A DNA stretch of 23,144 nt from assembly GCA_038924905.1 (NCBI GenBank), contig JBCKUK010000021.1, forward strand, positions 1 through 23,144. Direction: 5' to 3'. The notes under the pieces were generated by a model. That model saw only the letters and a program-made list of their open reading frames with translations, made no database searches and was not told the DNA's origin. This DNA is from JBCKUK01 sp038924905. Lineage in GTDB: Bacteria > Pseudomonadota > Gammaproteobacteria > Burkholderiales > Methylophilaceae. The position numbers and the translations under genes are program-made. Shown piece after piece: positions 7,863 through 16,098 of this stretch (position 1 is its first letter; the number at the start of each line of letters is the position of its first letter).

Positions 7863-9119
7863 ATGGACATTAAGAATTACATGAAAAATTTGGGGGTTGC
7901 GGCCAGAGCGGCTTCACGCCTGATGGCGAAGGCGGATACCAATACCAAGAACCTTGCGCTCAGCAGTATTGCGCAGGCGATTCTACGTGAAAAAACCGCG
8001 CTGCTGGCCGCCAATAAACAAGATATGGACGCCGCCCGCGCCGCCGGTATGGATGCCGCCATGCTGGACAGGCTCGCGCTTTCTGAAAAATCCATCACTG
8101 CCATGGCGGAAGGCTTGAAACAAATCGTCGCACTGGCGGACCCTATTGGTGAAATCAGCAACCTCAAATACCGTCCTTCCGGTATCCAGGTTGGCAATAT
8201 GCGCGTACCGCTGGGCGTGATTGGCATTATTTACGAAGCACGGCCTAATGTGACGATAGATGCGGCTGGGCTTTGCATCAAGTCTGGCAATGCGGCTATT
8301 TTGCGTGGTGGCTCTGAAGCCATGCACTGCAATCAGGCACTGGCAAAACTGGTATTTGAGGGGCTGGATGCTGCTGGCTTGCCTGCCGCCGCTGTACAGG
8401 TCGTTGAAACAGCTGACCGTGCTGCTGTGGGCGAGCTCATCACCATGAAGGAATATGTGGATGTTATTGTGCCACGCGGCGGCAAGAGCTTGATTGAGCG
8501 CATTTCCAATGAGGCGCGCATTCCTGTCATCAAGCATCTGGATGGCAACTGCCATGTCTATGTAGATGACGAAGCCGATCTTGACAAGGCTTTGCGTATT
8601 GTGGAAAACGCCAAGACACAGCGGCTCGGTACTTGCAATACTGCGGAATCGCTGCTGATTGCTCGTAGCGTAGCGATAACCATGCTGCCTAAAATTGCTG
8701 CCATGTTGATCGCCAAAGGTACAGAAATCCGCGGCTGCGCTGAAACGCAAAAGCTGGTGCCGAAAGCCAAAGTTGCGACCGAGCAAGACTATTACACCGA
8801 ATACCTGGCTGCAATTATTTCCTGCAAGGTGGTAGCTAGTGTGGACGAAGCTATCGCGCATATCAACAAGTATTCATCGCAGCATACGGACGCCATCGTC
8901 ACTGAAAATTACACCAGCGCACGCCAGTTCTTGCGTGAGGTGGATTCCAGCTCGGTTCTCGTCAATGCCTCAACCCGCTTTGCTGACGGATTTGAATACG
9001 GCCTGGGTGCAGAAATCGGCATCTCGACGGATAAACTCCACGCACGCGGCCCGGTGGGCTTGGAAGGATTAACCAGCGTGAAATATATCGTGCTGGGCGA
9101 TGGCGAGGTACGTGCATAG
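7863..9119 (+). CDS. proA: Glutamate-5-semialdehyde dehydrogenase (gamma-glutamyl phosphate reductase)
   Basis: NADPH-dependent reduction of gamma-glutamyl phosphate to glutamate 5-semialdehyde in proline synthesis. The 418-residue product has the aldehyde-dehydrogenase-superfamily fold signatures LGVIGIIYEARPNVTIDAAG and SGNAAILRGGSEA, the catalytic Cys in GTCNTAESLL (Cys codon 8634-8636), and the C-terminal AEIGISTDKLHARGPVGLEGLT. Two adjacent ATGs exist (7860 and 7863); the GAAGG site at 7853-7857 leaves only two bases before the first and five before the second, so 7863 is preferred. The TAG stop at 9117-9119 is directly followed by the TTG start of nadD in the same frame. Confidence 0.96.
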   Translation: MDIKNYMKNLGVAARAASRLMAKADTNTKNLALSSIAQAILREKTALLAANKQDMDAARAAGMDAAMLDRLALSEKSITAMAEGLKQIVALADPIGEISNLKYRPSGIQVGNMRVPLGVIGIIYEARPNVTIDAAGLCIKSGNAAILRGGSEAMHCNQALAKLVFEGLDAAGLPAAAVQVVETADRAAVGELITMKEYVDVIVPRGGKSLIERISNEARIPVIKHLDGNCHVYVDDEADLDKALRIVENAKTQRLGTCNTAESLLIARSVAITMLPKIAAMLIAKGTEIRGCAETQKLVPKAKVATEQDYYTEYLAAIISCKVVASVDEAIAHINKYSSQHTDAIVTENYTSARQFLREVDSSSVLVNASTRFADGFEYGLGAEIGISTDKLHARGPVGLEGLTSVKYIVLGDGEVRA

Positions 9120-9800
9120 TTGCAAGCTGCTGGTAATCTCGCCATAGGAATCCTGGGGGGTACTTTTGACCCCATCCACTTCGGCCATCTGCGTATGGCG
9201 CAGGAGCTGCTGCAAGCGCTCGATTTGAGCGAAGTGCGCTTTATCCCCGCTGCAACACCGCCACTTAAGAAACAACCTGTCACTTCTGCAAGTGATCGTG
9301 CGGCAATGGTGCTGCTCGCGATTGCAAATAACGCAGCGTTCAGCCTGGATGAGCGTGAACTTGGGCGCAGTGGCACTTCTTACACCATAGACACCCTGTT
9401 GTCGCTGCGCAAAGAACTTGGAACTGGCGTGTCACTGTGTTTGCTGATGGGCAGCGACGCTTTTCTCGGTTTACCAAATTGGCAGCGTTGGCAGGAATTG
9501 CTCAATTACTGCCATATCATCGTCGCTCATCGAGCCAATATCGCCCCCGCTACGCAAGCAATGTCAGCCCAGCTTAGAAACTTGTGGGAAAAGTCTGTGT
9601 CAACTCATGCCGAAGATATAACAAAGAAAACGGCCGGAACTATCTTGATGCAGCCCATCACGCAGCTTGATATTTCTGCAACCAGAATTCGTGAAGATTT
9701 AAACTGTAATATCTCGCCGCGTTATTTAATGCCGGAAAGCGTGATTGATTTTATTCACAGCCACCGGCTGTATGTCAGCGCTAAGGCTGCAACTACTTAA
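9120..9800 (+). CDS. nadD: Nicotinate-nucleotide adenylyltransferase
   Basis: Adenylates nicotinate mononucleotide to deamido-NAD, an essential step of NAD synthesis. The 226-residue product opens with GILGGTFDPIHFGHLRMA, containing the nucleotidyltransferase HxGH signature (HFGH), and carries the C-terminal ISATRIRE motif. The start is TTG at 9120: an in-frame TAG (proA stop) is immediately upstream and no ATG or GTG occurs before the conserved GGTFDP. A GAGG sequence at 9106-9109, inside proA, gives acceptable spacing. The genes usually following nadD in betaproteobacteria (rsfS, rlmH) are not here; a synteny break lies just downstream. Confidence 0.95.
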   Translation: MQAAGNLAIGILGGTFDPIHFGHLRMAQELLQALDLSEVRFIPAATPPLKKQPVTSASDRAAMVLLAIANNAAFSLDERELGRSGTSYTIDTLLSLRKELGTGVSLCLLMGSDAFLGLPNWQRWQELLNYCHIIVAHRANIAPATQAMSAQLRNLWEKSVSTHAEDITKKTAGTILMQPITQLDISATRIREDLNCNISPRYLMPESVIDFIHSHRLYVSAKAATT

Positions 9801-9814
9801 ACTCAAAGGGAAAT

Positions 9815-10639
9815 TTGAATGTTTTTTGCAAAGAAAAAAAGGGTGATTCAACTAAAGGTTTTGATTGGGCCGGCCTAGGCTGGCAATACCTGTTTTTCTG
9901 GTACTTTTCCGGTATCGCCCAGCTCATTATCTTGTTCACTGGCACCGCAGGCTTTGTGGGCACGCGCGCAGCCTTGATATTTAGTACGCTTTGGCTGGTG
10001 CCTACGCTACTTTTCCCACATAAAGCCAGGGTAATCTCGGCGGTGATTGGTCTGGCTCTGCTGCCATTTTCGTTATTAAGCTTGGGCTATCTCTCCATTT
10101 ACCGTCAAGAATTTTCCCAAAGCGTGCTTTATGTTGTATTTGAGTCGAATGCATCCGAATCGGCGGAGTACCTCTCCACCTACTTTAGCTGGTGGATAGT
10201 ACTGGGGTTAATGGTCTATAGTCTGGGTGCATTTCTTTTGTGGAGAAAGGTCAGGCCGGTTTATATACCAAAAAGTCGTGCTGTCACTGTAAGTATGATT
10301 CTTCTTGTGGCGCTCTTCCTGTCGCCATTTTTCACACACATGGTCATCAACCATCGGACTTTTGACGATGCAAGAGAAAAATTAGAATCCCATATGGAGC
10401 CGGCAGTCCCCTGGCAGGCGGTAGTGGGTTACCTTGGCTATCAACGTCAATTAAGTAACATGCAAGAGCTGTTGAAAGAAAACGCCAAAATACCGCCGCT
10501 AAAGAATCTGAAAGATGATCTGGCAAATACACCTGCTACCTTGGTACTGGTCATTGGCGAATCAACCAACCGGCAGCGCATGAGCTTGTACGGGCATCCA
10601 CGGCCAATCACACCAAATCTTGATAGCATGGCGCAGTGA
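9815..10639 (+). pseudogene. cptA: CptA-like phosphoethanolamine transferase, 5' part (frameshifted)
   Basis: N-terminal part of a CptA-type enzyme, which in enteric bacteria adds phosphoethanolamine to core heptose of LPS in the inner membrane. It holds the hydrophobic membrane domain (about five helices, e.g. GLGWQYLFFWYFSGIAQL) and the start of the alkaline-phosphatase-like domain with the nucleophile Thr (about residue 251) in LVIGESTNRQRMSLYGHPR. The frame ends early at TGA 10637-10639; the remainder continues in the +1 frame. The start is also doubtful: this frame can only begin at TTG 9815, four bases from AAAGGG, whereas the well-spaced ATG at 9819 reads MFFAKKK and loses frame at an A7 tract (9834-9840). 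Either two mutations, two sequencing errors, or recoding. Confidence 0.8.
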
Positions 10640-11573
10640 GCTCAGCATCTTCACCAATGTGATTGGCCCACGTCCTTACACCATTGAAAACTTGCAACAG
10701 GCCTTGACCTTTGCCGACCAGCAAAATCCCGATTTATACCTGACCGAACCCTCGATGATGAACATTATGAAACAGGCCGGGTACAAAACTTACTGGATTA
10801 CCAATCAGCAAACCATGACCAAGCGTAATACCATGCTCACCACGTTTTCACAGCTAACTGACGAGCAATACTATTTGAACAATAACCGCAGTCAGGACGC
10901 AAGACAATATGACAGTTCTGTGTTTGTGCCTTTTCAAGAGGTATTAAAACAACCCGCGTCGCGCAAATTTATTATCGTGCATCTGCTCAGCACACACATG
11001 AATTATAAATACCGCTATCCACAAGAATATGCCAAATTTACCGACCGGCAAGGCGTGCCGCCCTGGGTGACCGATGGCAGCCAATTATCGCTTTATAACA
11101 GCTACGATAATGCCGTGCTTTTCAACGATTTTGTGGTTTCAAAGCTGATTAAAGATTTCGCAGCAACAGACCCGAATGGCTTTCTGGTCTATTTTTCTGA
11201 CCATGGCGAAGAAGTCTATGATACGCCCGGCCTTAATTTCCATGGCCGCGCCGAAGCCAGCCCGCTGACAACCATGTACACCATTCCATTCCTGATCTGG
11301 ACTTCGCCAAAATGGAAAGAAACGCGTCCACAAGATTTCAGGGCGGCATTGGATCGTCCTTATAGCACCACAGATTTTATATACACATGGATCGATCTGG
11401 CAAGGCTGCATTTTGATAAATTTGACCCTACAAAGAGTTTGGTGAATAAAGACTTTAAGGACTACCCAAGATATATTGGGGATCCCTACGCAGAAAAAGG
11501 GCTGGTCGACTTCAATCTTGTTATTGAAAAAGCAGAGAAGCAAAAAGCCTTGATGGAATTCAAGAAGCAATAG
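10638..11573 (+). pseudogene. cptA: CptA-like phosphoethanolamine transferase, 3' part (frameshifted)
   Basis: Continues the catalytic periplasmic domain: SRPYTIE-type segment (here GPRPYTIENLQQALTFA), NPDLYLTEPSMMNIMKQAGYKT, WITNQQTMTKRNTML, IVHLLSTHMNYKYRYP, and the metal-binding YFSDHGEEVYDT. These match E. coli CptA closely from memory. This frame joins the upstream one within 10619-10640; reading CAG-(T)-GAG or ATG-(G)-CGC both restore an alignment of normal length, giving about 585 residues against 577 in E. coli. The only start candidate in this fragment is a TTG at 10620 with no convincing ribosome binding site, and the fragment alone lacks the membrane anchor and nucleophile, so it is unlikely to act independently. 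Three bases separate its stop from the next gene. Confidence 0.8.
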
Positions 11574-11576
11574 CTA

Positions 11577-12061
11577 ATGGATACACTCAGCCACGCGCTG
11601 TGGGGTTATGGTTTGTTTGGCTATAAGCGCTATGCCTGGCTGGCAGTTTTTTTGGCGCCATGCCCGACCTCATCTCATTCGGTGCTTTTCTGGCAATGCA
11701 GATCGCCAATGGCGCATGGCAGCCTGGCCCGCCACCACTTGCCATTTTACCTGCTTGGCTATACACCAACTATTCGCTCGGCCATAGTTTTGTTGTCTGT
11801 TTGCCCATCATCGGCCTCGTCAGTTTGTGGCGCCGCGATATCGCCTTTGCCATGCTGGCCTGGCCGTTTCATATCGTGCTCGATTTCCCGTTTCACTCAT
11901 TTCAATATTTTCCCACCCCTATTTTCTGGCCAATCTCAGGCTTCAAGATTGATGGCATCCCGTGGTCGCACTGGTATATCTGGCTGCCTAACGTCGCTGG
12001 CTTAGGTCTTTTATTGACTTACCGCTGCAAGCAAATGAGAAAGCGTCGGCGCAAGGACTAG
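11577..12061 (+). pseudogene. DUF457/YdjM-like inner-membrane protein (putative metal-dependent hydrolase), frameshifted
   Basis: Starts MDTLSHALWGYGLFGYKRYAW and, after a frame change at a T7 tract (11647-11653), continues as GAMPDLISFGAFLAMQ through hydrophobic helices to RKRRRKD. Adding one T gives an uninterrupted protein of about 160 residues reading AVFFGAMPDLISF across the junction, which is the expected small membrane protein with an N-terminal DTLSHAL, a PDL motif and later HS and H residues, as in DUF457-type putative metal-dependent hydrolases. As given, the first frame ends at 12005 with non-membrane-like sequence. The downstream frame could initiate at ATG 11660 but would lack the DTLSHA motif. 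Function of the family is poorly known; the link with LPS modification is only positional. Confidence 0.65.
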
Positions 12062-12076
12062 TGCGTGCACGCACTA
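12059..12076. repeat. 18-bp perfect palindrome upstream of M48 protease gene
   Basis: TAGTGCGTGCACGCACTA is perfectly self-complementary. It starts with the stop codon of the upstream membrane-protein gene and lies 55 bases before the M48 ATG. As RNA it would form a 7-bp stem with a TGCA loop and no following U tract, so it is a weak terminator at best; a dimeric-regulator operator is equally possible. Confidence 0.6.
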
Positions 12077-12131
12077 TTGAAGATAAAATAGGCCAATCAA
12101 TACGCGTCATCCGGATTAAAAGGAGTTGTCT

Positions 12132-13706
12132 ATGTTTAAACACAATCTAACCCGCAATATATCTGCCACCCTAATCATCGCGCTCACCTTGGTGGTAACT
12201 GGCTGCGGCACCAATCCGGTCACCAAAGAGAGAGAGTTTCAGCTGGTATCCGAAAGTCAGGAAATCTCCATCGGCCAAAAGAATTATTCGCCTGCACGCC
12301 AATCGCAAGGCGGCGATTACGTAATTGACCCAGAGTTAACCGCTTATGTGCAAGGTGTGGGCAACAAGCTCGCTGCGGTTTCTGACCGGCAATTACCTTA
12401 TGAATTTGTGGTGCTCAATAATTCTGTGCCTAACGCCTGGGCTATGCCCGGCGGCAAAATCGCCTTTAACCGTGGTCTGCTCTACGAGCTTAACAGCGAG
12501 GCCGAGCTGGCCGCCGTGCTCAGCCACGAGATTGTGCATGCAGCTGCTCGCCACGGCGCAAAGAGCATGGAGCGCGGTGTGTTGTTGCAAGCTGGCATCA
12601 TGGCTGTGGGTTTGACTACGCAAGATAGCAATTATGCCAACCTGATGGTAGGCAGCGCGCAAGTAGGCGCGCAGCTCGTTGCCACCAAATATGGACGTGA
12701 TGCCGAATCAGAAGCTGATCTTTATGGCATGCAATACATGAAAAAAGCTGGCTACGACCCAGCCGCCGCTGTGGCGCTACAAGAGACTTTTGTGCGCCTC
12801 TCCAAAGATAAAAAATCCAATTTTCTGCAAGGCCTTTTTGCCAGCCACCCGCCCTCGGATGAGCGCGTAGCGGCCAACAAGGCAACCTTGTCGCAATTAG
12901 GCGCAGGCGGCGAATGGGGTAAGGAGATTTATGCGCAAAAAGTGGGTAAGCTAAAAGCTACCCAGGCTGCCTATAAAGCCTACGATGATGGCGTGAAAGC
13001 GCTGGCTAAAAAAGATATCCCAGGAGCTACCACGCTCGCCAAGCAAGCAATAGCGGGTGAGCCACGTGAAGCACGCTTTCAAGACCTGTTAGGTGATATT
13101 GCACTCTCCCAGAAAAAGCTGCCGGATGCGCTGGGCTATTACGAAAACTCCATTAAAATGCAGTCCGATTACTTTAAACCCCACATTCAAAGCGGTATCG
13201 CGCTTTATAATTCAGGCCGCAAAGCTGAAGCTGAACATCACCTCACGCGCAGCATCGAACTCTTGCCAAATGCGCCTGGGTATTATTATCTGGGCGAGAT
13301 TGCCGAAGGACGCGGCGATATTGATAGTGCGCTTAAAAATTATGAAGCCGCTTCCGGCTCAAACTCTGAAGTCGGCAAAGCCTCCAGCGAGCGCCTGGTG
13401 CGCCTGGATATGCCGCGTAACCCGGGCAATTATTTGAGGGCTGCGCCACGCATGGATAGCAGCGGCAATTTATATGCCGTGGTTGAAAACCCAACACCGT
13501 TGGCAGTGGGCCGCGTTAAAGTCCATGCAGTGCGCCTTGATGCAAAAACTGGCCGCACTGTATCACAGAGCGGCCAGTTTACCATCACCTCCGGTATTGC
13601 GTCCGGCAAGCAAGGCCAGGTACAGGTTAATGGCGTGCACCTAAAGAACCAAAAAGAGCTACAGCTATACAAGATTGTGGTGGATGGCGCAGAAGTAGCT
13701 AAGTAG
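12132..13706 (+). CDS. M48 family metalloprotease lipoprotein with C-terminal TPR-like repeats
   Basis: Predicted zinc protease of the BepA/LoiP type, attached by a lipid anchor on the periplasmic side and likely involved in outer-membrane protein quality control. The 524-residue product has a signal peptide with lipobox VTGC (Cys25), the zinc motif HEIVH at 132-136, the third-ligand region ESEADLYG at about 191-198, and a HPPSDERV motif. The second half (about 270-420) has TPR-like helical pairs such as PDALGYYENSIKMQSDYFKPHIQ, then a C-terminal domain with beta-strand character. The frame is open from TTG 12126, but AGGAG at 12121-12125 places ATG 12132 at ideal spacing. In gene order it follows the damaged cptA/DUF457 pair and is itself intact. 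Confidence 0.92.
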   Translation: MFKHNLTRNISATLIIALTLVVTGCGTNPVTKEREFQLVSESQEISIGQKNYSPARQSQGGDYVIDPELTAYVQGVGNKLAAVSDRQLPYEFVVLNNSVPNAWAMPGGKIAFNRGLLYELNSEAELAAVLSHEIVHAAARHGAKSMERGVLLQAGIMAVGLTTQDSNYANLMVGSAQVGAQLVATKYGRDAESEADLYGMQYMKKAGYDPAAAVALQETFVRLSKDKKSNFLQGLFASHPPSDERVAANKATLSQLGAGGEWGKEIYAQKVGKLKATQAAYKAYDDGVKALAKKDIPGATTLAKQAIAGEPREARFQDLLGDIALSQKKLPDALGYYENSIKMQSDYFKPHIQSGIALYNSGRKAEAEHHLTRSIELLPNAPGYYYLGEIAEGRGDIDSALKNYEAASGSNSEVGKASSERLVRLDMPRNPGNYLRAAPRMDSSGNLYAVVENPTPLAVGRVKVHAVRLDAKTGRTVSQSGQFTITSGIASGKQGQVQVNGVHLKNQKELQLYKIVVDGAEVAK

Positions 13707-13762
13707 CGGAGATAGGCTTAATGGCTCCGAGCTAACCACGGCTTCACGGACACTTTTTAAAA

Positions 13763-13780
13763 GGGGACAGACCACATTTT
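13763..13780. repeat. GGGGACAGACCACATTTT motif, possible RAYT/IS-associated relic
   Basis: The motif lies between the M48 gene and the biotin operon and overlaps the bioD stop codon. Very similar GGGGACAGACCACGTTTT-type strings recur in many proteobacterial genomes beside IS200-like REP-associated transposases (recollection, not searched). No transposase gene and no second copy is present in the window, so this may be only a relic of an excised or degraded element. The rest of 13707-13778 shows no gene. Confidence 0.35.
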
Positions 13781-14447
13781 ATTTCAAGTCCAAACAATTA
13801 GCAACGATTTCAAAATTAACCTCCTCCTGCCAAGGCACCACGCCTAGGCAAGGCGCTTTGATTTGCGCTTTTAAGGTGCTTAAGTTTTCATCCAACATCA
13901 GCATGGCTTGGTCTGTGCTATTCGCCACCCAGCCTGCAAGTGTTAAGCCGCGCGCTTCAATTACCTCTAGCGTGAGTAAGGCGTGATTCAAACAGCCCAG
14001 GCGCATGCCAACAACAAGGATGATGGGGATATCAAGCTCCGCTGCTAAATCTGCGCTATTAAAATGGTCGCCTAGCGGCACACAAAAACCACCTACGCCT
14101 TCAACAATAAGCACATCTGCTTTTTTGCCCAGCGCATCAAACGCGCCTTTAATCACTGACGCCTTGATCTCACAATTAACTTCTTTTGCGCCAATATGCG
14201 GTGCATAAGCGCCCGCAAAAGCATAAGAGCAGAGCTGCTCATGAGGCGCAGCAACGTTGCTGGCTTTCATCAGCATGGCAACATCGGCGGATAGCAATTT
14301 GCCATCTACCAATTCACAGCCAGCCGCAACGGGTTTCATGCCGATGGATTTAAGCCCTTGTTGCGCAAACTGATAGACCAGCGCACTTGCGATGAGAGTT
14401 TTGCCCACGCCAGTATCGGTGCCGGTAATAAAATATGCTTTTGTCAT
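13779..14447 (-). CDS. bioD: Dethiobiotin synthetase
   Basis: ATP-dependent carboxylation of 7,8-diaminopelargonate to dethiobiotin, the penultimate step of biotin synthesis. The 222-residue product has the P-loop GTDTGVGKT (residues 9-17), MKPVAAGCE, the EGVGGFCVPL segment, and RLGCLNHALLT, all typical of BioD. Start ATG overlaps the bioC stop by four bases (14444-14447). It is the last gene of the bioBFHCD operon, and its stop falls in a repeat-like motif. bioA, needed to make its substrate, is not in this window. Confidence 0.96.
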   Translation of the reverse strand: MTKAYFITGTDTGVGKTLIASALVYQFAQQGLKSIGMKPVAAGCELVDGKLLSADVAMLMKASNVAAPHEQLCSYAFAGAYAPHIGAKEVNCEIKASVIKGAFDALGKKADVLIVEGVGGFCVPLGDHFNSADLAAELDIPIILVVGMRLGCLNHALLTLEVIEARGLTLAGWVANSTDQAMLMLDENLSTLKAQIKAPCLGVVPWQEEVNFEIVANCLDLK

Positions 14448-15319
14448 GTGCGCTTGTGCAGGGTAATCGGCACACTACCGTCTTCAAACCGGATTTTTGG
14501 TTCAGGCTTCCAGGCATGGCCGTAAACCACCTCAAATGTGGCTGGCAGTTTGCCATCCGTCCTGAACTCTTCATAATTCTCGGTGAGTTTTTTTAAAAAG
14601 CCTTTACCCAGCAAACCGCGGCTGCGGCCAGCAGTAGCGTTATGGGCGCCCAGGGCTTTGAGGTCACGCATTACGGCTATCGCGTCATTATAAGTCAGCA
14701 CAAAACGCTCAACATCAAGCACGGGCGCGGTAAAGCCTGCGCGGATGAGGGCATCGCCGATGTCATGCATATCAATAAAACGGCTGACGTGCACATGGTT
14801 GGGGTCGGCGCTTGTAGCAAACCTCAATTCCTTCAAGGTATCCGGGCCAAAGGTGCTAAACATAACTAAACCTTCTGGCTGCAATACGCGGTGCGCCTCC
14901 TGAAAAACCAGGTCGAGATCATTGCACCACTGCAGCGCGAGGTTGGACCACAGCAAACCCAGGCTGGATGATTGAATAGGCAAACTTTCAATATCGGCGC
15001 ACAACAGACTTTGCCGCGCAAAACCCGGCAAACGCCGGAACCAGCTGATTCTGTTTTTTGCCTGCCGCAACATCCCAAGCGCAATATCGAAAGAGATGAT
15101 GCGACTCGCGGGAAACCGCCTTGCCAGACCAGCACTGGCATGACCTGTGCCACAACCTGCGTCCAATATGGTTTGTGGTGCAATCTTGGCTAGGTCTAAA
15201 CGACTGAACATGTGAGACTCTACCTCTGCCTGCAACACTGCGGCTGCATCATAGGTTTTTGCGGCACGGTCAAACGAGGCGCGAACCCTGGCCTTATCCA
15301 GATAATAGACATCACTCAT
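14444..15319 (-). CDS. bioC: Malonyl-ACP O-methyltransferase BioC
   Basis: Methylates the free carboxyl of malonyl-ACP so that the fatty-acid machinery can extend it to pimeloyl-ACP methyl ester. The 291-residue product shows RASFDRAAKTYDAAAVLQ at the N-terminus, typical of BioC, the SAM motif LDAGCGTGH (52-60), SNLALQWCNDLD, and a FSTFGPDTLKEL segment. Four-base ATGA overlaps join it to bioH upstream and bioD downstream. The C-terminal extension beyond the SAM fold (about 230-291) is somewhat longer than in E. coli BioC (251 residues). Identity is firm because bioH and the rest of the pathway flank it. Confidence 0.94.
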   Translation of the reverse strand: MSDVYYLDKARVRASFDRAAKTYDAAAVLQAEVESHMFSRLDLAKIAPQTILDAGCGTGHASAGLARRFPASRIISFDIALGMLRQAKNRISWFRRLPGFARQSLLCADIESLPIQSSSLGLLWSNLALQWCNDLDLVFQEAHRVLQPEGLVMFSTFGPDTLKELRFATSADPNHVHVSRFIDMHDIGDALIRAGFTAPVLDVERFVLTYNDAIAVMRDLKALGAHNATAGRSRGLLGKGFLKKLTENYEEFRTDGKLPATFEVVYGHAWKPEPKIRFEDGSVPITLHKRT

Positions 15320-16098
15320 ACACCAGGCTCAAGAAACTCGATAAGCGCAGAGATAAATTGCTCGGGGTGCGAAAGAAATGGTGCATGTGAAGCGCCCGCA
15401 ATCACCCGCAGGCGACCAAACGGTAGCTGTTGTGCCAGCCAGTGCGCGGCTTGCACCGGCACCAGGGTATCGCGATCACCATGAACAAGCAGCGCTGGCG
15501 TCTTAAGATTTTCAATCTCGGATCGTAAATCTGTTTCAAGCAAGATGCGTAAGGCTTTTTGCAGTGTCCCCTGGGTAGGCACTGGGCGCTCGACAAAGGC
15601 GGCGCGAAGCTGTTTCACCGTGCTGCGCGTTGCGCTGGAGCTCATGCATTGCAGCGTTAGGAACTTGATGAGCGTAGCTTGGTAGTCCTGATTAAATTGA
15701 CTGGCAAACTGTTTGAACACGCTGGCTTTGATGCCATTTTTCCAGTCAGCAGCATTTACAAAACGCGGGGTTGCCCCAACCAGCACCAGGCGGCGCACCT
15801 TGTCTGGCTCAAGCAGAGCGATACGCATGGCAATCTGTCCACCCAAAGACCAGCCGCAAATATCCGCTTTGAATGGCAGCATTTCAACCACTGTTTCGGC
15901 GACCGCTTGCAGGTGAGCTGGCTCAATAGGGCTACTAAAGCCCATGCCAGGCAGATCAACAACGTGCAAATAAAAATGCTGCGATAATTTCTTGATAATG
16001 GGTTGCCATAAACCGCCGTGTATTCCCCAGCCGTGGATCAAAACTAGATTTTGCGGGGTGCTATTAAAATTGCCATGAGTTTCAATATATAAGCTCAA
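15316..16098 (-). CDS. bioH: Pimeloyl-[ACP] methyl ester esterase BioH
   Basis: Alpha/beta hydrolase that removes the methyl group from pimeloyl-ACP methyl ester, ending the BioC-started chain. The 260-residue product has LVLIHGWGIHGGLW at the N-terminus, the nucleophile elbow GWSLGG (Ser84), the acid-residue region HGDRDTLVP (Asp210 the likely acid), and the catalytic His in ASHAPFLSHP (His238). It starts with TTG at 16098, overlapping the bioF stop as TTGA; an AAAAGGAG site five bases upstream supports this start. Positioned inside the operon rather than unlinked as in E. coli. Confidence 0.94.
   Translation of the reverse strand: MSLYIETHGNFNSTPQNLVLIHGWGIHGGLWQPIIKKLSQHFYLHVVDLPGMGFSSPIEPAHLQAVAETVVEMLPFKADICGWSLGGQIAMRIALLEPDKVRRLVLVGATPRFVNAADWKNGIKASVFKQFASQFNQDYQATLIKFLTLQCMSSSATRSTVKQLRAAFVERPVPTQGTLQKALRILLETDLRSEIENLKTPALLVHGDRDTLVPVQAAHWLAQQLPFGRLRVIAGASHAPFLSHPEQFISALIEFLEPGV

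Noticed and set aside
7983..8861. 292-codon open frame on the minus strand opposite proA
   Set aside because: It lies entirely antisense to a well-supported proA, has no recognisable motif, and looks like a chance frame opposite a coding sequence.
11577..12005. 142-codon frame taken at face value as an intact protein
   Set aside because: After about residue 25 it loses membrane-protein character, while the alternative frame gives a coherent continuation with a PDL motif and helices.
13707..13729. CGGAG/CTCCG hairpin after the M48 gene as terminator
   Set aside because: Only five base pairs with a 13-base loop and no U tract.
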